A stretch of 64,000 nucleotides of DNA from Leptospira congkakensis (GCF_004770265.1 NZ_RQGQ01000004.1:434001-498000); one strand, 5' to 3'. Positions 17,737 to 30,219 are shown, numbered from the stretch's first letter. Numbers and translations: made by a program. The notes: generated by a model from the letters alone, not told the origin.

Positions 17737-18750
17737 TTACGATTTGATTTGAGAATCAAAAAAATCGAGGAGGATCCGAGGAAGCCATCTTCCTTCTGGA
17801 TTGTCCGGAGAAGGATCACTGATAAATCCAACATGTCCCCCTTTTTCCGTAAGAACGGTTTGTAATAGGGGATAGGACTTCCAACGAATTTCGTGCCAAA
17901 CTTCCGAAGGAACCACAGGATCATCATCCGCATGGACTATGAGACCAGGAATTTTGATTCCACCGAGATATTTGACACTGGAACAAATATTATAGTATTC
18001 CAATACATTCGCATAACCGGAAATTGGTGCTGTGAAAAAATCATCAAAATCAAAAAATGACTTACTTCGCAAAACTCTTTCTTTCATTTTATCTGAGATT
18101 TCATAAACCCCAGAGGTTACCTTTTCTTTCATGGTATCCAAAAAATGATCGCGGTAAAAATTTCCAGCACGTGAATCAATAAAGTCACAACTTCGTTTTA
18201 AATCCAAAGGAGGGGATGTGGCCGAAAATGCCTTCGAATAATGTTCCCTTTTTTCTCCAAAAAATTTGATCACCAGATTGGCCGATAATGAAAATCCAGA
18301 AACAAATATGGATTTAGTAAAATGTTTATAAATGTATTTTAATACGGCTTCTAAATCTTCCGATTGGCCTGCATTATAAGGTTTTTTGGCAACACCAAAC
18401 CCACGACCACAGTTTCGTAAATTCATACGAACTACCCCATAACCACGATTAAGCGCTTCTTTTCCAGCACTTACCATATAATGAGATTCAGAACTTCCTT
18501 CCATTCCATGAATGAGAAGTAAATAGTATCCATTCCATTTGGCGGAATTTTTTCGAACTAAAGAAAGAGGGGGGTTGTGTTCTAACCAAAGCAAATCCCC
18601 AGACCCATCGTTTGTGGGAATGAGGATACTCTCTGAATAGTACTCATCCTCAAGCGAATTGTCTGGAGGAAAAAGTACATTGTAGACAGTTTGTAAATGT
18701 CTACCTTCTAAAAATCTTCTTGGTTTGAATTCTCTGTTAGACGACGTCAA
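17737..18750 (-). CDS. YheT/EMB8-type alpha/beta hydrolase
   Basis: 337 aa. The start [18 protein letters not shown] is the family N-terminal motif (xxxLxNxHLQTxxxxL). Other motifs are [14 protein letters not shown] (oxyanion loop), [12 protein letters not shown], nucleophile elbow GFSLSANL, acid region HADDDPVVP, and final EKGGHVGF with the catalytic histidine. The triad is therefore intact. The substrate is unknown; family members are lipases or esterases of the cytoplasm. It overlaps clpP by 14 nt. Confidence 0.9.
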   Translation of the reverse strand: MTSSNREFKPRRFLEGRHLQTVYNVLFPPDNSLEDEYYSESILIPTNDGSGDLLWLEHNPPLSLVRKNSAKWNGYYLLLIHGMEGSSESHYMVSAGKEALNRGYGVVRMNLRNCGRGFGVAKKPYNAGQSEDLEAVLKYIYKHFTKSIFVSGFSLSANLVIKFFGEKREHYSKAFSATSPPLDLKRSCDFIDSRAGNFYRDHFLDTMKEKVTSGVYEISDKMKERVLRSKSFFDFDDFFTAPISGYANVLEYYNICSSVKYLGGIKIPGLIVHADDDPVVPSEVWHEIRWKSYPLLQTVLTEKGGHVGFISDPSPDNPEGRWLPRILLDFFDSQIKS

Positions 18751-19345
18751 TTTTGTTTACGATCTTATCTACAATCCCGTAAGCCAAAGCTTGATCGGCA
18801 TCCATATAATAATCGCGATCCGTGTCTTCCACCAATTGTTCGTAGGTTTTGCCACAAGCCTCAGCTAACATTTGATTGAGTTTTTCTTTGGTTTTGACAA
18901 TGTCCTGAGCATGGATGAGTAAATCCGTTGCCGGAGCTTGGATTTGTCCTCCAATAGAAGGTTGGTGGATCATCACTCGACCATTCGGCCAAATGTAACG
19001 ATTTCCTTTTTTCCCGCCAATGAGAAGGATGGAACCCATTGATGCTGCCATTCCCATACATACAGTATGTACCGGTGAGGAAATCATTTGCATGGTGTCA
19101 TAAACGACAAGTCCAGAGGTAACAACACCACCAGGGCTATTGATATAAAATGTAATTGGTTTTCCAGGATCTACCATTTCCAAATACATAAGTTTGGCGG
19201 TAAGTTCCTTGGAGGATTCGTCAGTGACAGGACCCCAGAGAAAGATTTTCCGTTTTTCCAGGAATTTCTTACCCATGTTTTTGTCGCTAATGAGATCTTG
19301 GATGGTTTCGGTGATTTCTTTTTCTGGTGTTTCTTCTTCTGGCAT
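18737..19345 (-). CDS. clpP: ATP-dependent Clp protease proteolytic subunit
   Basis: 202 aa, self-compartmentalising serine protease. Catalytic residues are S102 (GMAASMGS), H127 (RVMIHQPS) and D178 (DTDRDYYM). Relative to E. coli ClpP there is a two-residue insertion between His and Asp, in the handle region [10 protein letters not shown]. Leptospira carries two clpP paralogues; I cannot tell which one this is without alignment. No clpX gene is adjacent. The upstream neighbour is the FtsB-like gene (1 nt apart). Confidence 0.95.
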   Translation of the reverse strand: MPEEETPEKEITETIQDLISDKNMGKKFLEKRKIFLWGPVTDESSKELTAKLMYLEMVDPGKPITFYINSPGGVVTSGLVVYDTMQMISSPVHTVCMGMAASMGSILLIGGKKGNRYIWPNGRVMIHQPSIGGQIQAPATDLLIHAQDIVKTKEKLNQMLAEACGKTYEQLVEDTDRDYYMDADQALAYGIVDKIVNKIDVV

Positions 19346-19346
19346 A

Positions 19347-19811
19347 TTAATTCAGTCTTTTGTGATTAGACATAGGTTGCAAGCGTTTCAGCTTGAAGTA
19401 AACGCCTAGAATCAGGAAAACACTAAAAGAAATAAAAAAGAAACGTAATAAAAAGAGCGGTGGTTCTTTCCAATCCGCACTCAAACCCGCTGTGCGTAGC
19501 GTGGCGGGAAGCACCTTTGGTTTTTCCGCTGTGCGCGAGATCGATTCTTCAAATTTCAATACATGTGCAGTTTCAGAAAGTAGGTAATACTTCCTTGCTT
19601 CCTGTTCTAAGGCATAAGCATCATTTTTCAGGCGGCGTTCCTTTTCTTCCAACCCTTGGTTTTCCACCACAAGCCTCTCTACTTCCGCATTGAGATTTTG
19701 TAATTCTTTCTCGAGGCGCATACGTTCGGCGATCCCTGACTCGGACAAAAGTCCGAGATAGAGACCAGCGCAAATATAAGTTACGAGTAAGGAGGCTTTC
19801 GATGGTGTCAT
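19347..19811 (-). CDS. FtsB/DivIC-like septum protein with a second C-terminal membrane segment
   Basis: 154 aa. An N-terminal helix ([16 protein letters not shown]) is followed by a coiled coil (about 25-75) with [22 protein letters not shown] and then [15 protein letters not shown]. This is the FtsB/DivIC architecture and its conserved end of the type Y-x-E-x-x-AR-x-x-x. Unlike classical FtsB, a further hydrophobic segment ([20 protein letters not shown], about 119-139) follows. The gene lies directly after eno (1 nt), as in E. coli where ftsB follows eno, so the neighbourhood supports the call. Confidence 0.8.
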   Translation of the reverse strand: MTPSKASLLVTYICAGLYLGLLSESGIAERMRLEKELQNLNAEVERLVVENQGLEEKERRLKNDAYALEQEARKYYLLSETAHVLKFEESISRTAEKPKVLPATLRTAGLSADWKEPPLFLLRFFFISFSVFLILGVYFKLKRLQPMSNHKRLN

Positions 19812-19812
19812 A

Positions 19813-21129
<1,317 letters not shown>

Positions 21130-21236
21130 CTAAGGGATAATTTCCTCCCAGTCTTAGGAATTTTAAGCCTCTGACAATAAACTTTTTCGACAAAGAGCCT
21201 AGTTCCAGGAAAATGACTTAAAAAGAAGAGGGAACC

Positions 21237-23042
21237 GTGAACGAACGCCAAAAATTCACCCGCAATTTTTCCATCATCGCCCATGTCGACCATGGAAAAT
21301 CCACTCTGGCGGATCGTTTGCTTGAGATTGGCCTTGTCACCGACCAAAGGACAAAAAAAGACCAAATTCTCGATTCCATGGACATCGAAAGGGAACGTGG
21401 GATCACCATCAAAGCGAACAATGCGTCCTTTGATTACCATGCCAAAGATGGAAATATCTACCATTTAAATTTAATTGATACCCCGGGCCACGTGGACTTT
21501 ACCTACGAAGTGTCTCGTTCCCTTGCTGCCTGCGAAGGAGTTCTTCTCATTGTGGATGCAAGCCAAGGGGTAGAAGCTCAAACTTTGGCCAATTTATACT
21601 TAGCGATGGATTTAGATCTTCGCATAATTCCCGTTATTAACAAAATAGATCTACCTTCTGCGGATATTGACAAATGTAAACTCATGATCGAGGAGTCTTT
21701 GGGCTTAAATCCCAATGAAGCCATTCCAATTTCAGCAAAAACAGGACTGAACGTACAAGATGTTTTAGAGGCTATTTCTTACCTCCTTCCACCTCCCAAA
21801 GGTGATGTGGATGCTCCACTCAAAGCACTCATTTACGATTCCTTCTTTGATACCTATATGGGTGTTGTCGCAAAAGTTCGGTTATATGATGGGAAACTTC
21901 GCAAAGGCGAAATGATCCATATGATGAACATTGGCCGCCAGTTTACTGTGACGGAAGTGGGGATCAACAGGCTTTCCATGGTTTCTTGCGAAGAATTACA
22001 AGCAGGTGACGTAGGTTATGTGGTCGCTGGTATGAAAAAGATGGGAGATGCCAAAACAGGGGATACCATCACCCATGCCAATAGACAAACGGCAGAAGAT
22101 GTCAAAGGATTTAAAGACGCAAAACCAATGGTATTTGCTGGGTTATTTCCCATTAACGGGGAAGACTTTGATGCCCTTGTGGACGCCATCGAAAAACTAA
22201 AGTTAAACGATTCTGCTCTCACCTTTGAAAGAGAAAATTCCGCAGCCCTAGGATTTGGATTTCGTGTGGGTTACTTGGGACTTCTTCATATGGAGATTGT
22301 CCAAGAACGTTTGGAAAGAGAATTTAATTTAGCCCTGATCACAACGGCTCCGTCCGTTAAATTTCGAATCACAACAACGAAAGACGATGTGATCGAAGTG
22401 GATAACCCTAGCAAATGGCCTGACCCCATATTAATTGGGAAATCCGAAGAACCTTTTGTCAAAGCAACAATTATCGCTCCCGAATCTTATGTGGGAAATA
22501 TCATGTCTCTTGTGATTGAAAAACGAGGAATCCATATGGATACGGTTTATCTCTCCAAAGACAAACTCCAACTCACCTATGAACTCCCTTTAGCAGAACT
22601 TATCTTTGAATTCTACGATAAACTCAAATCTTATACCAAAGGCTATGCCTCTTTGGATTACGAAGAAGTGGGGTATCGAGATTCCAAACTCGTGCGGATG
22701 GATATCCTAGTGAATGGGGAACCAGTGGATGCACTCTCCTCGATTGTCCACAAATCCAAAGCGGAAGAACGGGGGCGGGTCATCATTGAAAAATTAAAAG
22801 ACCTGATCCCTCGCCATCAGTTTATGATTCCATTGCAAGCGGCTATTGGTTCCAAAGTGGTAGCCCGGGAAAGCATTTCTGCCCTTCGTAAAAACGTAAC
22901 TGCCAAGTGTTATGGTGGGGATATTTCTCGTAAGAAAAAACTCCTCGAGAAACAAAAAGAAGGAAAGAAACGTATGAAACAAATTGGAAACGTAGAAATC
23001 CCACAGGAAGCCTTCTTATCCATTTTAAAAACCGGGGACTAG
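21237..23042 (+). CDS. lepA: Elongation factor 4 (LepA), ribosomal back-translocase GTPase
   Basis: 601 aa, canonical length. G1 [10 protein letters not shown]3 DTPGHVDF and G4 NKID are all present, and the EF4-specific C-terminal domain ([18 protein letters not shown] and [18 protein letters not shown]) is complete. The start is a GTG at 21237 preceded by a GAAGAGGG Shine-Dalgarno. The gene ends at a strong hairpin at 23051-23078. Confidence 0.98.
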   Translation: MNERQKFTRNFSIIAHVDHGKSTLADRLLEIGLVTDQRTKKDQILDSMDIERERGITIKANNASFDYHAKDGNIYHLNLIDTPGHVDFTYEVSRSLAACEGVLLIVDASQGVEAQTLANLYLAMDLDLRIIPVINKIDLPSADIDKCKLMIEESLGLNPNEAIPISAKTGLNVQDVLEAISYLLPPPKGDVDAPLKALIYDSFFDTYMGVVAKVRLYDGKLRKGEMIHMMNIGRQFTVTEVGINRLSMVSCEELQAGDVGYVVAGMKKMGDAKTGDTITHANRQTAEDVKGFKDAKPMVFAGLFPINGEDFDALVDAIEKLKLNDSALTFERENSAALGFGFRVGYLGLLHMEIVQERLEREFNLALITTAPSVKFRITTTKDDVIEVDNPSKWPDPILIGKSEEPFVKATIIAPESYVGNIMSLVIEKRGIHMDTVYLSKDKLQLTYELPLAELIFEFYDKLKSYTKGYASLDYEEVGYRDSKLVRMDILVNGEPVDALSSIVHKSKAEERGRVIIEKLKDLIPRHQFMIPLQAAIGSKVVARESISALRKNVTAKCYGGDISRKKKLLEKQKEGKKRMKQIGNVEIPQEAFLSILKTGD

Positions 23043-23050
23043 GGATCTAA

Positions 23051-23078
23051 ATTCTGCCAAGGAAATTCTTGGCAGAAT
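23051..23078 (+). terminator. Hairpin after lepA
   Basis: A perfect 11-bp stem ATTCTGCCAAG / CTTGGCAGAAT with a 6-nt loop begins 9 nt after the lepA stop. No T-run follows on either side, so it may act as a transcript-end stabiliser or a weak terminator rather than a canonical one. Confidence 0.55.
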
Positions 23079-23133
23079 CAAAACGATCTTCCCCATCTAT
23101 CTTATGAAAGACCCCAAACAAGGTTGATACCAA

Positions 23134-24237
23134 ATGAATCTTGTCCCTTCCGATCCTTTCAATCACTCCCGTTTTTTCCCCGAACTTCCGACGAACATAT
23201 CTGAAATCCCCTTGGCTACGACATTGGATTCATTACTACCAAAAGAGGCGAAATCCACGCGAGCTGCTCTCGGTATTCAATCAAAGCCAACACTCCATCT
23301 CATTCGTGATGACCTACTTCCTTTTGGTTTTGGAACCAAGTGGCGAAAGGCTTTTGGTATTCTCCAGTATTTGCAAAAATATCAGATTCGCAAAGTCTTC
23401 CTTTGGGGTGCCATCCATGGAAACTATTTGGCAAGTTTTACTTATATTCTTCGTCGCAGCGGAATCACCGTAGATACGATTGCCTATACAAGAGACCCCC
23501 AACTTCGGTCGTATAATGAAAGATTGGTTCGAGGACATTCTCATACTATAAGCTGTTATGCGAATCGAAAGGAAGCTCATGCGGTTTGGTTAGATAAGAA
23601 AAAAAAATACCCAGGTCTATCTTTACCGGAATTTGGAATCCACGTTGGACAAAATCTGGGACTCCGTTCTTTCTGGCAGGAACTGGAGAAAAAAATCTTT
23701 CAGTCTCTAGATCAGAAGGATGCAAATTCACCTACCAATCAAAAGATCAAAGCCATCCTACGAATGGAAATCGGATCGGGAGCGACCTTTCTTTCTGCCC
23801 TAGATTATTTTAATGAAACATCGATCCTTGTCCAAGGAGTGATGGTAGGAGAAAAAAAAGAAACCTGGATATCCAAAAGGGAAGATTTACAAAAACAATT
23901 AGGCCTCCGAACCATTGCCGCAAGAGAAGGACAGATTTTGGAAATCGTGAGAGAAAACAAATCACAAATAGAATCTGAAAAGAATCAGGTCACAAAGACA
24001 GTATCCTTTGGGAAACAAACCCAAGTCCAAAAACAGTGGATTTACGATTTTTATCGAAATACAAATATTCTCTTAGAACCCATATATAGTGGAATGACGA
24101 TGAAACCCTTACTACGGGAAATATACGAAATGCAATTATCTCCGTCTTCTGTAATACAAACATCTCCTATTTTTTATCTCCACCAAGGGGGACAAATCCA
24201 ACATCTAGACTTGATTTTGGAAAAAGAATCGGAATGA
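23134..24237 (+). CDS. Divergent PLP fold-type II protein, ACC deaminase/D-cysteine desulfhydrase-like
   Basis: 367 aa. It resembles the ACC deaminase/D-cysteine desulfhydrase family: LIRDDLLPFGFGTKWRKAF aligns with the family's KRDDL..GGNKxRKLE, placing the PLP lysine at K69. GAIHGNYLASF (92-102) lies where GGxQSNH is usual, GSGATFLSAL is a phosphate-loop-like segment, and LEPIYSGMTM corresponds to LDPVYTGK. Several active-site positions differ (no QSN nucleophile serine, M instead of K in the last motif), so activity may be changed or lost. Its stop overlaps the glycosyltransferase start by 4 nt. Confidence 0.7.
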   Translation: MNLVPSDPFNHSRFFPELPTNISEIPLATTLDSLLPKEAKSTRAALGIQSKPTLHLIRDDLLPFGFGTKWRKAFGILQYLQKYQIRKVFLWGAIHGNYLASFTYILRRSGITVDTIAYTRDPQLRSYNERLVRGHSHTISCYANRKEAHAVWLDKKKKYPGLSLPEFGIHVGQNLGLRSFWQELEKKIFQSLDQKDANSPTNQKIKAILRMEIGSGATFLSALDYFNETSILVQGVMVGEKKETWISKREDLQKQLGLRTIAAREGQILEIVRENKSQIESEKNQVTKTVSFGKQTQVQKQWIYDFYRNTNILLEPIYSGMTMKPLLREIYEMQLSPSSVIQTSPIFYLHQGGQIQHLDLILEKESE

Positions 24238-25187
24238 ATCCTTTGGAAAAACCACTCGTTTCTGTCATCCTTCCCAGTTATAATCGCAAAAACATAGTGG
24301 ATAGAGCCATCAATTCGGTGGTCACTCAATCCTATCCCCACTGGGAACTTCATATCGTGGATGATGGGTCGACCGATGAAACCTGGAAAGATTTACTTTC
24401 GAAATTGCCTCGATGGAAAACGCAACTTTCTTCCTTTGGAAGAAACCAGAAATCCATCCAAGTCCACCAAACAGAACATAGGGGAGTGAGTGAGGCAAGA
24501 AACTTTGGAATTCAAAAAACAAATGCAGAGTGGATTGCATTTTTAGATTCTGATGACGAATGGTATCCTGAGAAACTTTCCAAACAAATAGAGTTTCATA
24601 AATCAAATCCCGAATTTTTCTTTTCTCAAACCAAAGAGGTTTGGAACAAAAAAGGGAATTTAATGGAACCAAAAGGAAAATACAGGAAACGTTCTGGATG
24701 GTTTTTAAAAGAATCCTTAGAACTTTGTATGGTTACCTCTTCCAGTTTTTTGGCGCATAAACCAACATTGGAAACTATTGGGGGATTTCGCACCGAACTA
24801 CCGGTATGCGAAGATTATGATTTATGGAACCGAATCCTTTTAGCTGGATATCCCATAGGGTTACTAGAAGAAAATCTTATGGTTCGTTACGGAGGTCATG
24901 AAGACCAACTCTCAAACCAATATCTTGCTTTAGAGAGATTTCGATTGTATTCTCTTTTATTGACGAAAGAAGAATTGCGTGAAAATGGGAAATGGGATTT
25001 GTTAGAACCACTAACAAAATCTCTTTTTCAAACTGCCATCAATTCTCGTCTGGAGACGATCCTCCACGGCCGAACCAAACGAGGAAAAGATACAGAATGG
25101 ATTGAAAGTTTCATTGCCAATTTTTTATCAGAAAAACCAATTTCGAAAAAGAATTTATCCTCTTTGTTAGTTGACTCTCTATTTTGA
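24234..25187 (+). CDS. Family 2 glycosyltransferase
   Basis: 317 aa, GT-A fold. The N-terminus has VSVILPSYNRKNIVDRAINSV and IVDDGSTDETW, and the metal-binding DxD region is FLDSDDEWYPEKL. A later EDYDLWNRIL segment carries the conserved acceptor-side ED of GT2 enzymes. There is no membrane segment, so it probably acts at the cytoplasmic face. The sugar and acceptor are unknown. It is coupled by ATGA to the PLP-like gene, and the exported-protein gene follows after 20 nt. Confidence 0.92.
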   Translation: MNPLEKPLVSVILPSYNRKNIVDRAINSVVTQSYPHWELHIVDDGSTDETWKDLLSKLPRWKTQLSSFGRNQKSIQVHQTEHRGVSEARNFGIQKTNAEWIAFLDSDDEWYPEKLSKQIEFHKSNPEFFFSQTKEVWNKKGNLMEPKGKYRKRSGWFLKESLELCMVTSSSFLAHKPTLETIGGFRTELPVCEDYDLWNRILLAGYPIGLLEENLMVRYGGHEDQLSNQYLALERFRLYSLLLTKEELRENGKWDLLEPLTKSLFQTAINSRLETILHGRTKRGKDTEWIESFIANFLSEKPISKKNLSSLLVDSLF

Positions 25188-25207
25188 TCTGAAAAAAGTT
25201 GGGATCT

Positions 25208-26038
25208 ATGTTCCGATTCCGATCTTTGATTTTCCTTCTACTAACAGTTTATAGTTTTTCACTCGTCTATTCAGAAGGTACGTCACCTAATGAAATTCGC
25301 TTTCGGATCGCAAAAAATAACGTTCCCTTTAAAACTGAAACCAATCCATATTATCTCAGCCATATCCTAGAATCGAGAATCTTCCAAGTTTTGAAATTAG
25401 ATTTTTCACCTGAAGAAATTGTGACCTTAGTCAATTTTATTTTGACCCATGCTTCCAAGGAGAATCCGAACCAAATTGTCATTCCTGGATACGAAAAGAA
25501 TTTAGAACTTGTCATTGGGTTTCGTTATATCGAAAAAGCAGGGGACACTTTATTTCTTGTTGTTACCAATTACAATATAGAAACAGAAAGTATCGATACA
25601 AGTGATCTTCAAAAACAACTAGCGACCATCTGTCAGGTTAAATCCAATCGGTTTGTATATTCTGAAGATCTGAATTCTGAGAAAAAAATTGCAGAATACA
25701 AAGAATCGGGAAATCTCCTAAGTCTTGCCAATCATTATCTTATGGATGAAGATCCTAATAACGATAGTTTGGTGAATCCAATCTTGGAATCCATCCTAGC
25801 CGATGAAAATAGAAACGAATTAGAGAAATTTTTTGCTTTTTTAACAAAAGGGCAACTAGCCCTCATCCAAAAAAATCTAAATTTAGCAGAAGAAATCAAA
25901 TCCAAATCTCTTTTAAGGATTCAGAAAATCAAACCAGAAGATAAAGAAAAAGCAGAATTCATCTTAAAACTCTATTCAAAAGAATTGGAATGGATGAAAA
26001 TTTTCGAAAATAAAGAAACTGACCCCTTGAAAACATAA
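25208..26038 (+). CDS. Exported protein of unknown function
   Basis: 276 aa from the ATG at 25208; a TTG at 25199 in frame is less likely because the ATG gives a cleaner signal peptide (MFRFRSLIFLLLTVYSFSLV). The mature part is charged and probably alpha/beta, with helical repeats toward the C-terminus (KGQLALIQKNLNLAEEIK). No family recognised. It is the last gene of the rightward run lepA to here and ends at a bidirectional terminator. Confidence 0.72.
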   Translation: MFRFRSLIFLLLTVYSFSLVYSEGTSPNEIRFRIAKNNVPFKTETNPYYLSHILESRIFQVLKLDFSPEEIVTLVNFILTHASKENPNQIVIPGYEKNLELVIGFRYIEKAGDTLFLVVTNYNIETESIDTSDLQKQLATICQVKSNRFVYSEDLNSEKKIAEYKESGNLLSLANHYLMDEDPNNDSLVNPILESILADENRNELEKFFAFLTKGQLALIQKNLNLAEEIKSKSLLRIQKIKPEDKEKAEFILKLYSKELEWMKIFENKETDPLKT

Positions 26039-26065
26039 AAACCCGACTGTTTCCAATCGGGTTTT
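26038..26065. terminator. Bidirectional intrinsic terminator
   Basis: AAAACCCGA (26038-26046) pairs with TCGGGTTTT (26057-26065) around a 10-nt loop. It has T-rich flanks on both strands and lies between the convergent exported-protein gene and sdhB, so it can serve both. Confidence 0.82.
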
Positions 26066-26138
26066 CTCGTCATTTACCGCAAAACAGGAATCTTGCGGCA
26101 AATTTTTTTATAGAGGTTTCTATCTAAAGTTTATTTAC

Positions 26139-26879
26139 TTAGCTAGAGATATACTCTCTATTCAATCTTGTGATAAAGTTTACCGAAATTTCTTTCGGAC
26201 AAGCTGCTTCACATTCGTATTGGTTTGTACAATTTCCAAATCCTTCTTTGTCCATTGCGCTTACCATTTTACGAACTCGTTCTTTCTTTTCGACCACACC
26301 TTGTGGGAGAAGAGCTAAGTGAGATACTTTTGCTGATACAAAGAGCATCGCAGAAGCATTTTTACAAGCTGCTACACAAGCCCCGCATCCGATACAAGTA
26401 GCTGCATCCATCGCAAGGTCAGCATCTACTTTTGGAATTGGAAGTGCGTTTCCGTCTGGAGCTCCACCCGTATTGATGGATACATACCCACCTGCTTGGA
26501 TGATGCGATCAAAAGCAGAACGGTCTACTAAAAGGTCTTTTACGACAGGGAAAGCTTTGGCTCTCCAAGGTTCGATATAAACCGTATCACCATCTTTGAA
26601 CTTACGCATATGCAATTGGCAAGTTGTGGTTCCTTTTTCTGGACCATGGGGAACCCCATTGATCACCATGGAACATGCCCCACAAATTCCTTCGCGGCAG
26701 TCGTGGTCAAAGGCAATCGGCTCGTCACCTTTTTTGATTAGGTCATCGTTCACAACATCCAACATCTCAAGGAAAGACATATGTTCGCTGATATTGTTGG
26801 CTTCATAACTCACCATGCGACCTTTATCGTTTTTGTCTTTTTGTCGCCAAACTTTAAGGTGTAACTTCATTGTATCCAT
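26139..26879 (-). CDS. sdhB: Succinate dehydrogenase/fumarate reductase iron-sulfur subunit
   Basis: 246 aa. The [2Fe-2S] ligands are in [13 protein letters not shown] with the fourth cysteine in TTTCQLH. The C-terminal ferredoxin-like domain has [13 protein letters not shown] and [12 protein letters not shown] for the [4Fe-4S] and [3Fe-4S] clusters. The protein passes electrons from the flavoprotein to quinone at the inner membrane. The sequence resembles the subunit of type-B (single cytochrome, Bacteroidetes/epsilon-like) enzymes. Its start overlaps the sdhA stop by 1 nt. Confidence 0.96.
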   Translation of the reverse strand: MDTMKLHLKVWRQKDKNDKGRMVSYEANNISEHMSFLEMLDVVNDDLIKKGDEPIAFDHDCREGICGACSMVINGVPHGPEKGTTTCQLHMRKFKDGDTVYIEPWRAKAFPVVKDLLVDRSAFDRIIQAGGYVSINTGGAPDGNALPIPKVDADLAMDAATCIGCGACVAACKNASAMLFVSAKVSHLALLPQGVVEKKERVRKMVSAMDKEGFGNCTNQYECEAACPKEISVNFITRLNREYISS

Positions 26880-28804
26880 TATTTGTAGCTCCTTACGGCT
26901 AGGTGGATGTTTTCATACTCGAGTTTTTCGCGGTGTTCTACAGGAGCCTTTCCTTCACCTTTATATTCCCAAGCAGTTACGTGACAGAATTTATCATCGT
27001 TACGTTTTGCTTCACCATCTTCGGTTTGGTGTTCCTCACGGAAGTGACCACCACAGGATTCTTCTCTTGTAAGTGCATCTAAACAGAGTAGTTCACCAAA
27101 CTCTAAGTAGTCGGCAACGCGACCGGCTTTTTCTAACTCTTGGTTGAGCTCAGATCCAGATCCGGCAACTTTCACGTTTTTCCAGAATTCTTCACGAAGT
27201 TCAGGAATTTTTTTCAAAGCATCTTTGAGGCCTTTTTCGTTACGTGCCATACCGCACTGATCCCACATGATTTTACCAAGGGCTCTATGGAAATCATCCG
27301 GAGTTTTTTTACCGTTGATTGCTAATAATTTATTAGTCATCTCACGAACGCGGGCTTCTGCTTCTTTGAATTCCGGTCTGTCTGTGGAGATATTTTTATG
27401 ACCTTCTTTGGCAAAATAATCACCAATGGTATAAGGAATCACAAAGTATCCATCGGCAAGACCCTGCATCAGAGCAGAGGCTCCGAGTCGGTTTGCACCG
27501 TGATCAGAGAAGTTTGCTTCTCCTAGAACGTGAAGGCCAGGAATGTTAGACATTAAATTGTAATCCACCCAAAGCCCACCCATAGTGTAGTGAACCGCAG
27601 GGTAAATACGCATTGGCACTTTGTATGGGTTTTCTCCCGTAATGCGTTCATACATTTGAAAGAGGTTGTCATAACGGTCAGCAACGACAGGTTCACCCAA
27701 TCGTTTGATGGAATCAGAAAAATCTAAATACACACCAAGACGTTTGTCGCCAACCTTTGGACCCACACCAAGACCGTTGTCACAAGCTTCTTTTGCAGAA
27801 CGTGATGAAATGTCCCGAGGTGCTAAGTTTCCGTAAGAAGGATATTTTCTTTCGAGGTAATAATCTCTTTCGTCTTCTGGAATTTCATGAGGAGCACGAA
27901 GATCATCTTTTTTCTTAGGAACCCAAACCCGTCCGTCGTTACGGAGAGATTCAGACATAAGAGTTAGTTTGGATTGGTAATCTCCTGCTTGTGGGATACA
28001 AGTAGGGTGGATTTGCGTATAACAAGGGTTTGCAAATCCTGCACCTTTTTTATAAGCACGGTAAGTAGCAGTTACATTCGATCCTTTTGCGTTTGTAGAA
28101 AGGTAAAATACGTTTCCGTATCCACCAGATGCGAGAATGACTGCATCTCCTGCATGGGAAGAAATTTCACCAGTGACTAGATCACGAACCACGATTCCTT
28201 TGGCATGACCATCCACGAGGACTAGTTCCAACATCTCTGTTCTTGGATACATTTTGACTGCACCACGAGAGATTTGTTTTTCTAGAGCGGAGTAGGCACC
28301 AAGCAACAACTGTTGTCCGGTTTGTCCTTTGGCGTAAAAAGTACGGGATACTTGCGCTCCACCAAAAGATCTGTTGGATAGGGTTCCACCATACTCACGA
28401 GCAAAAGGAACACCTTGTGCCACACACTGGTCAATGATGTTTGTGGATTCATGAGCCAAACGATAAACGTTTGCCTCACGAGCTCGGAAGTCACCACCTT
28501 TTACAGTATCGTAGAACAAACGATAAACGGAGTCACCGTCGTTTTGGTAGTTTTTTGCCGCATTGATACCACCTTGGGCAGCAATGGAGTGAGCTCGTCT
28601 TGGACTGTCTTGGAAACAGAAAACAGAAACTTGGTATCCAAGTTCTGAGAGTGTAGCAGCAGCAGAAGCTCCCGCAAGACCAGTTCCCACGATAATGACT
28701 TTATACTTACGTTTGTTTGCCGGGTTTACAAGTTTGATGTCTTGTTTGTGTTTGTCCCATTTTTGTTCTAATGGACCCGACGGAATTTTTGCGTCTAATT
28801 TCAT
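26879..28804 (-). CDS. sdhA: Succinate dehydrogenase/fumarate reductase flavoprotein subunit
   Basis: 641 aa, FAD-containing catalytic subunit. Visible: dinucleotide fold [18 protein letters not shown], the covalent-FAD histidine in [19 protein letters not shown] in the substrate channel, and the HYTMGG motif. The [10 protein letters not shown] and ARNEKGL regions complete the family pattern. It belongs to the sdhCAB type in which a single b-type cytochrome anchors the complex. The gene lies 18 nt downstream of sdhC. Confidence 0.97.
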   Translation of the reverse strand: MKLDAKIPSGPLEQKWDKHKQDIKLVNPANKRKYKVIIVGTGLAGASAAATLSELGYQVSVFCFQDSPRRAHSIAAQGGINAAKNYQNDGDSVYRLFYDTVKGGDFRAREANVYRLAHESTNIIDQCVAQGVPFAREYGGTLSNRSFGGAQVSRTFYAKGQTGQQLLLGAYSALEKQISRGAVKMYPRTEMLELVLVDGHAKGIVVRDLVTGEISSHAGDAVILASGGYGNVFYLSTNAKGSNVTATYRAYKKGAGFANPCYTQIHPTCIPQAGDYQSKLTLMSESLRNDGRVWVPKKKDDLRAPHEIPEDERDYYLERKYPSYGNLAPRDISSRSAKEACDNGLGVGPKVGDKRLGVYLDFSDSIKRLGEPVVADRYDNLFQMYERITGENPYKVPMRIYPAVHYTMGGLWVDYNLMSNIPGLHVLGEANFSDHGANRLGASALMQGLADGYFVIPYTIGDYFAKEGHKNISTDRPEFKEAEARVREMTNKLLAINGKKTPDDFHRALGKIMWDQCGMARNEKGLKDALKKIPELREEFWKNVKVAGSGSELNQELEKAGRVADYLEFGELLCLDALTREESCGGHFREEHQTEDGEAKRNDDKFCHVTAWEYKGEGKAPVEHREKLEYENIHLAVRSYK

Positions 28805-28822
28805 AACTTCTCCTAAAAACCC

Positions 28823-29512
28823 TTAACGAACATACCCGAGTAAAATCGAGATTGGCATGGAACAATTTCCAAGGAAAACAAGAAGACCAAGTCCTGTAGA
28901 AACTTTCTGAATGGCTGGGTTGTGTTTTGGTGCAAGGATTCCCAAAGTCTGAAACATTGATCCCAATGCATGAGAAAAATGTAGAGCAAGGAAAACCATG
29001 AATACGATATAAGTTCCGGAAATGATTGGATCTTGAAATCCTAAGATTACCATCGCATAAACATCATGAACCACATCACCGTTTTTGAGGATGTATTCAA
29101 AACTGTAATGTTCTGGGTTAGTGATTCCTAAAGTAAAATGTGCAAGGTGGTACACAAGAAACGTAAGGAGAAGGAGTCCGCTATAAGCCATTGTGCGAGA
29201 AGCTACAGAGGCTTGGATGGTAGAACCCTTAGCATAAGATACGGGCCTTGCACTAGAGTTCTCAAATTTTAGAAGGATGGCTGTGCAAACGTGACCAAAA
29301 AAAGCCACAATAAGTCCAATCCTTGCTACCCACAGTAGGGGTCCTAAATCCTTGAGAAACTTTGCATAGGTGTTTAATTTTTCTGGTCCTTGGAAAACTT
29401 GAAGGTTTCCGACCATATGAACGATCACGAATCCAAACCAGATAAATCCGGTAATGGCCATTATGATCTTCTTTCCAATTGAGGATCGAAAGAAGTCTAG
29501 ACTCAACGTCAT
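28823..29512 (-). CDS. sdhC: Succinate dehydrogenase cytochrome b subunit, type B
   Basis: 229 aa with five predicted membrane helices. Histidines at the expected heme positions are FGFVIVHMVGNLQ, FFGHVCTAILL, LLLTFLVYHLAHFTLG and ALHFSHALGS, consistent with a di-heme cytochrome of the Bacillus/Bacteroidetes type (SdhC/FrdC PF02127-like). The start ATG at 29512 has an upstream CAGGAGCTC Shine-Dalgarno. It is the first gene of the sdhCAB operon. The direction of the reaction in the cell cannot be read from sequence. Confidence 0.93.
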   Translation of the reverse strand: MTLSLDFFRSSIGKKIIMAITGFIWFGFVIVHMVGNLQVFQGPEKLNTYAKFLKDLGPLLWVARIGLIVAFFGHVCTAILLKFENSSARPVSYAKGSTIQASVASRTMAYSGLLLLTFLVYHLAHFTLGITNPEHYSFEYILKNGDVVHDVYAMVILGFQDPIISGTYIVFMVFLALHFSHALGSMFQTLGILAPKHNPAIQKVSTGLGLLVFLGNCSMPISILLGYVR

Positions 29513-29751
29513 GGAAGAGCTCCTGATAGATTATAGGTGTAAATTTTTCTATTACGTCCAGTTTCAGACTGATTCCACTTCCCGTAAATTCATAAATCTT
29601 AGTGATTCAAAACTTAGGAATTTGAGTTTGTTTCTCAATAAAAGTATGTTGGAACATATCTCCTGGAAAAGGGGTTGAGCCAGGATCCAAAGCCAATGAA
29701 TCTTGGAAAATCTTGCAAAGTAAACAAAGAGGGAATGTCCGGTTTCTAATC

Positions 29752-30219
29752 ATGCGGGTTTCGACTCCCATTTTGGTTCTTTTTTGGTTCCCTCTATTGT
29801 TATGCTCCAAACCAAGTGGAAGTTTTGCTGAAAATCGTAAGGCCTATTTAAAAGAAGCTGGCCTACCGATTTTAGTGACAATCAATCCTCGTCATAAATT
29901 AAATGCAAAAGAACTACAGTTATTTATCAAAACAGAAAACCTAACAAAAGATAGTATTTCGAAGTTTCAAATTTTATTTTTTGCCAGAGACAAAGAGAAC
30001 CAGATTTTGATTCCGGAAGACAAAAAAACTCCTGAGTTAATTTGTGCGATCGAAAAAAACATCCAACCTAACGTGATCATTAAATGCCATGTTGGTCCTT
30101 ATGTTTATCCAAACCTTTGGTCATCCATCCAAATCCAATCCATTTCCTTTACTACTGAGAACCAAATTCGACATGTCATCAGCGAGGAAGACTTGGACGA
30201 TGTGACCATCTGGTTGTAG
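29752..30219 (+). CDS. Putative lipoprotein of unknown function
   Basis: 155 aa from the ATG at 29752 (the frame is open from a TTG at 29713, but the ATG gives a compact signal peptide). Residues FWFPLLLCSKPSG form a lipobox. The mature part is a small beta-rich-looking domain with LPILVTINPRHKLNAKELQLF and two cysteines (IKCHVG, LICAIE). I do not recognise it. It is alone between divergent sdhC and the SulP fusion gene. Confidence 0.68.
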   Translation: MRVSTPILVLFWFPLLLCSKPSGSFAENRKAYLKEAGLPILVTINPRHKLNAKELQLFIKTENLTKDSISKFQILFFARDKENQILIPEDKKTPELICAIEKNIQPNVIIKCHVGPYVYPNLWSSIQIQSISFTTENQIRHVISEEDLDDVTIWL

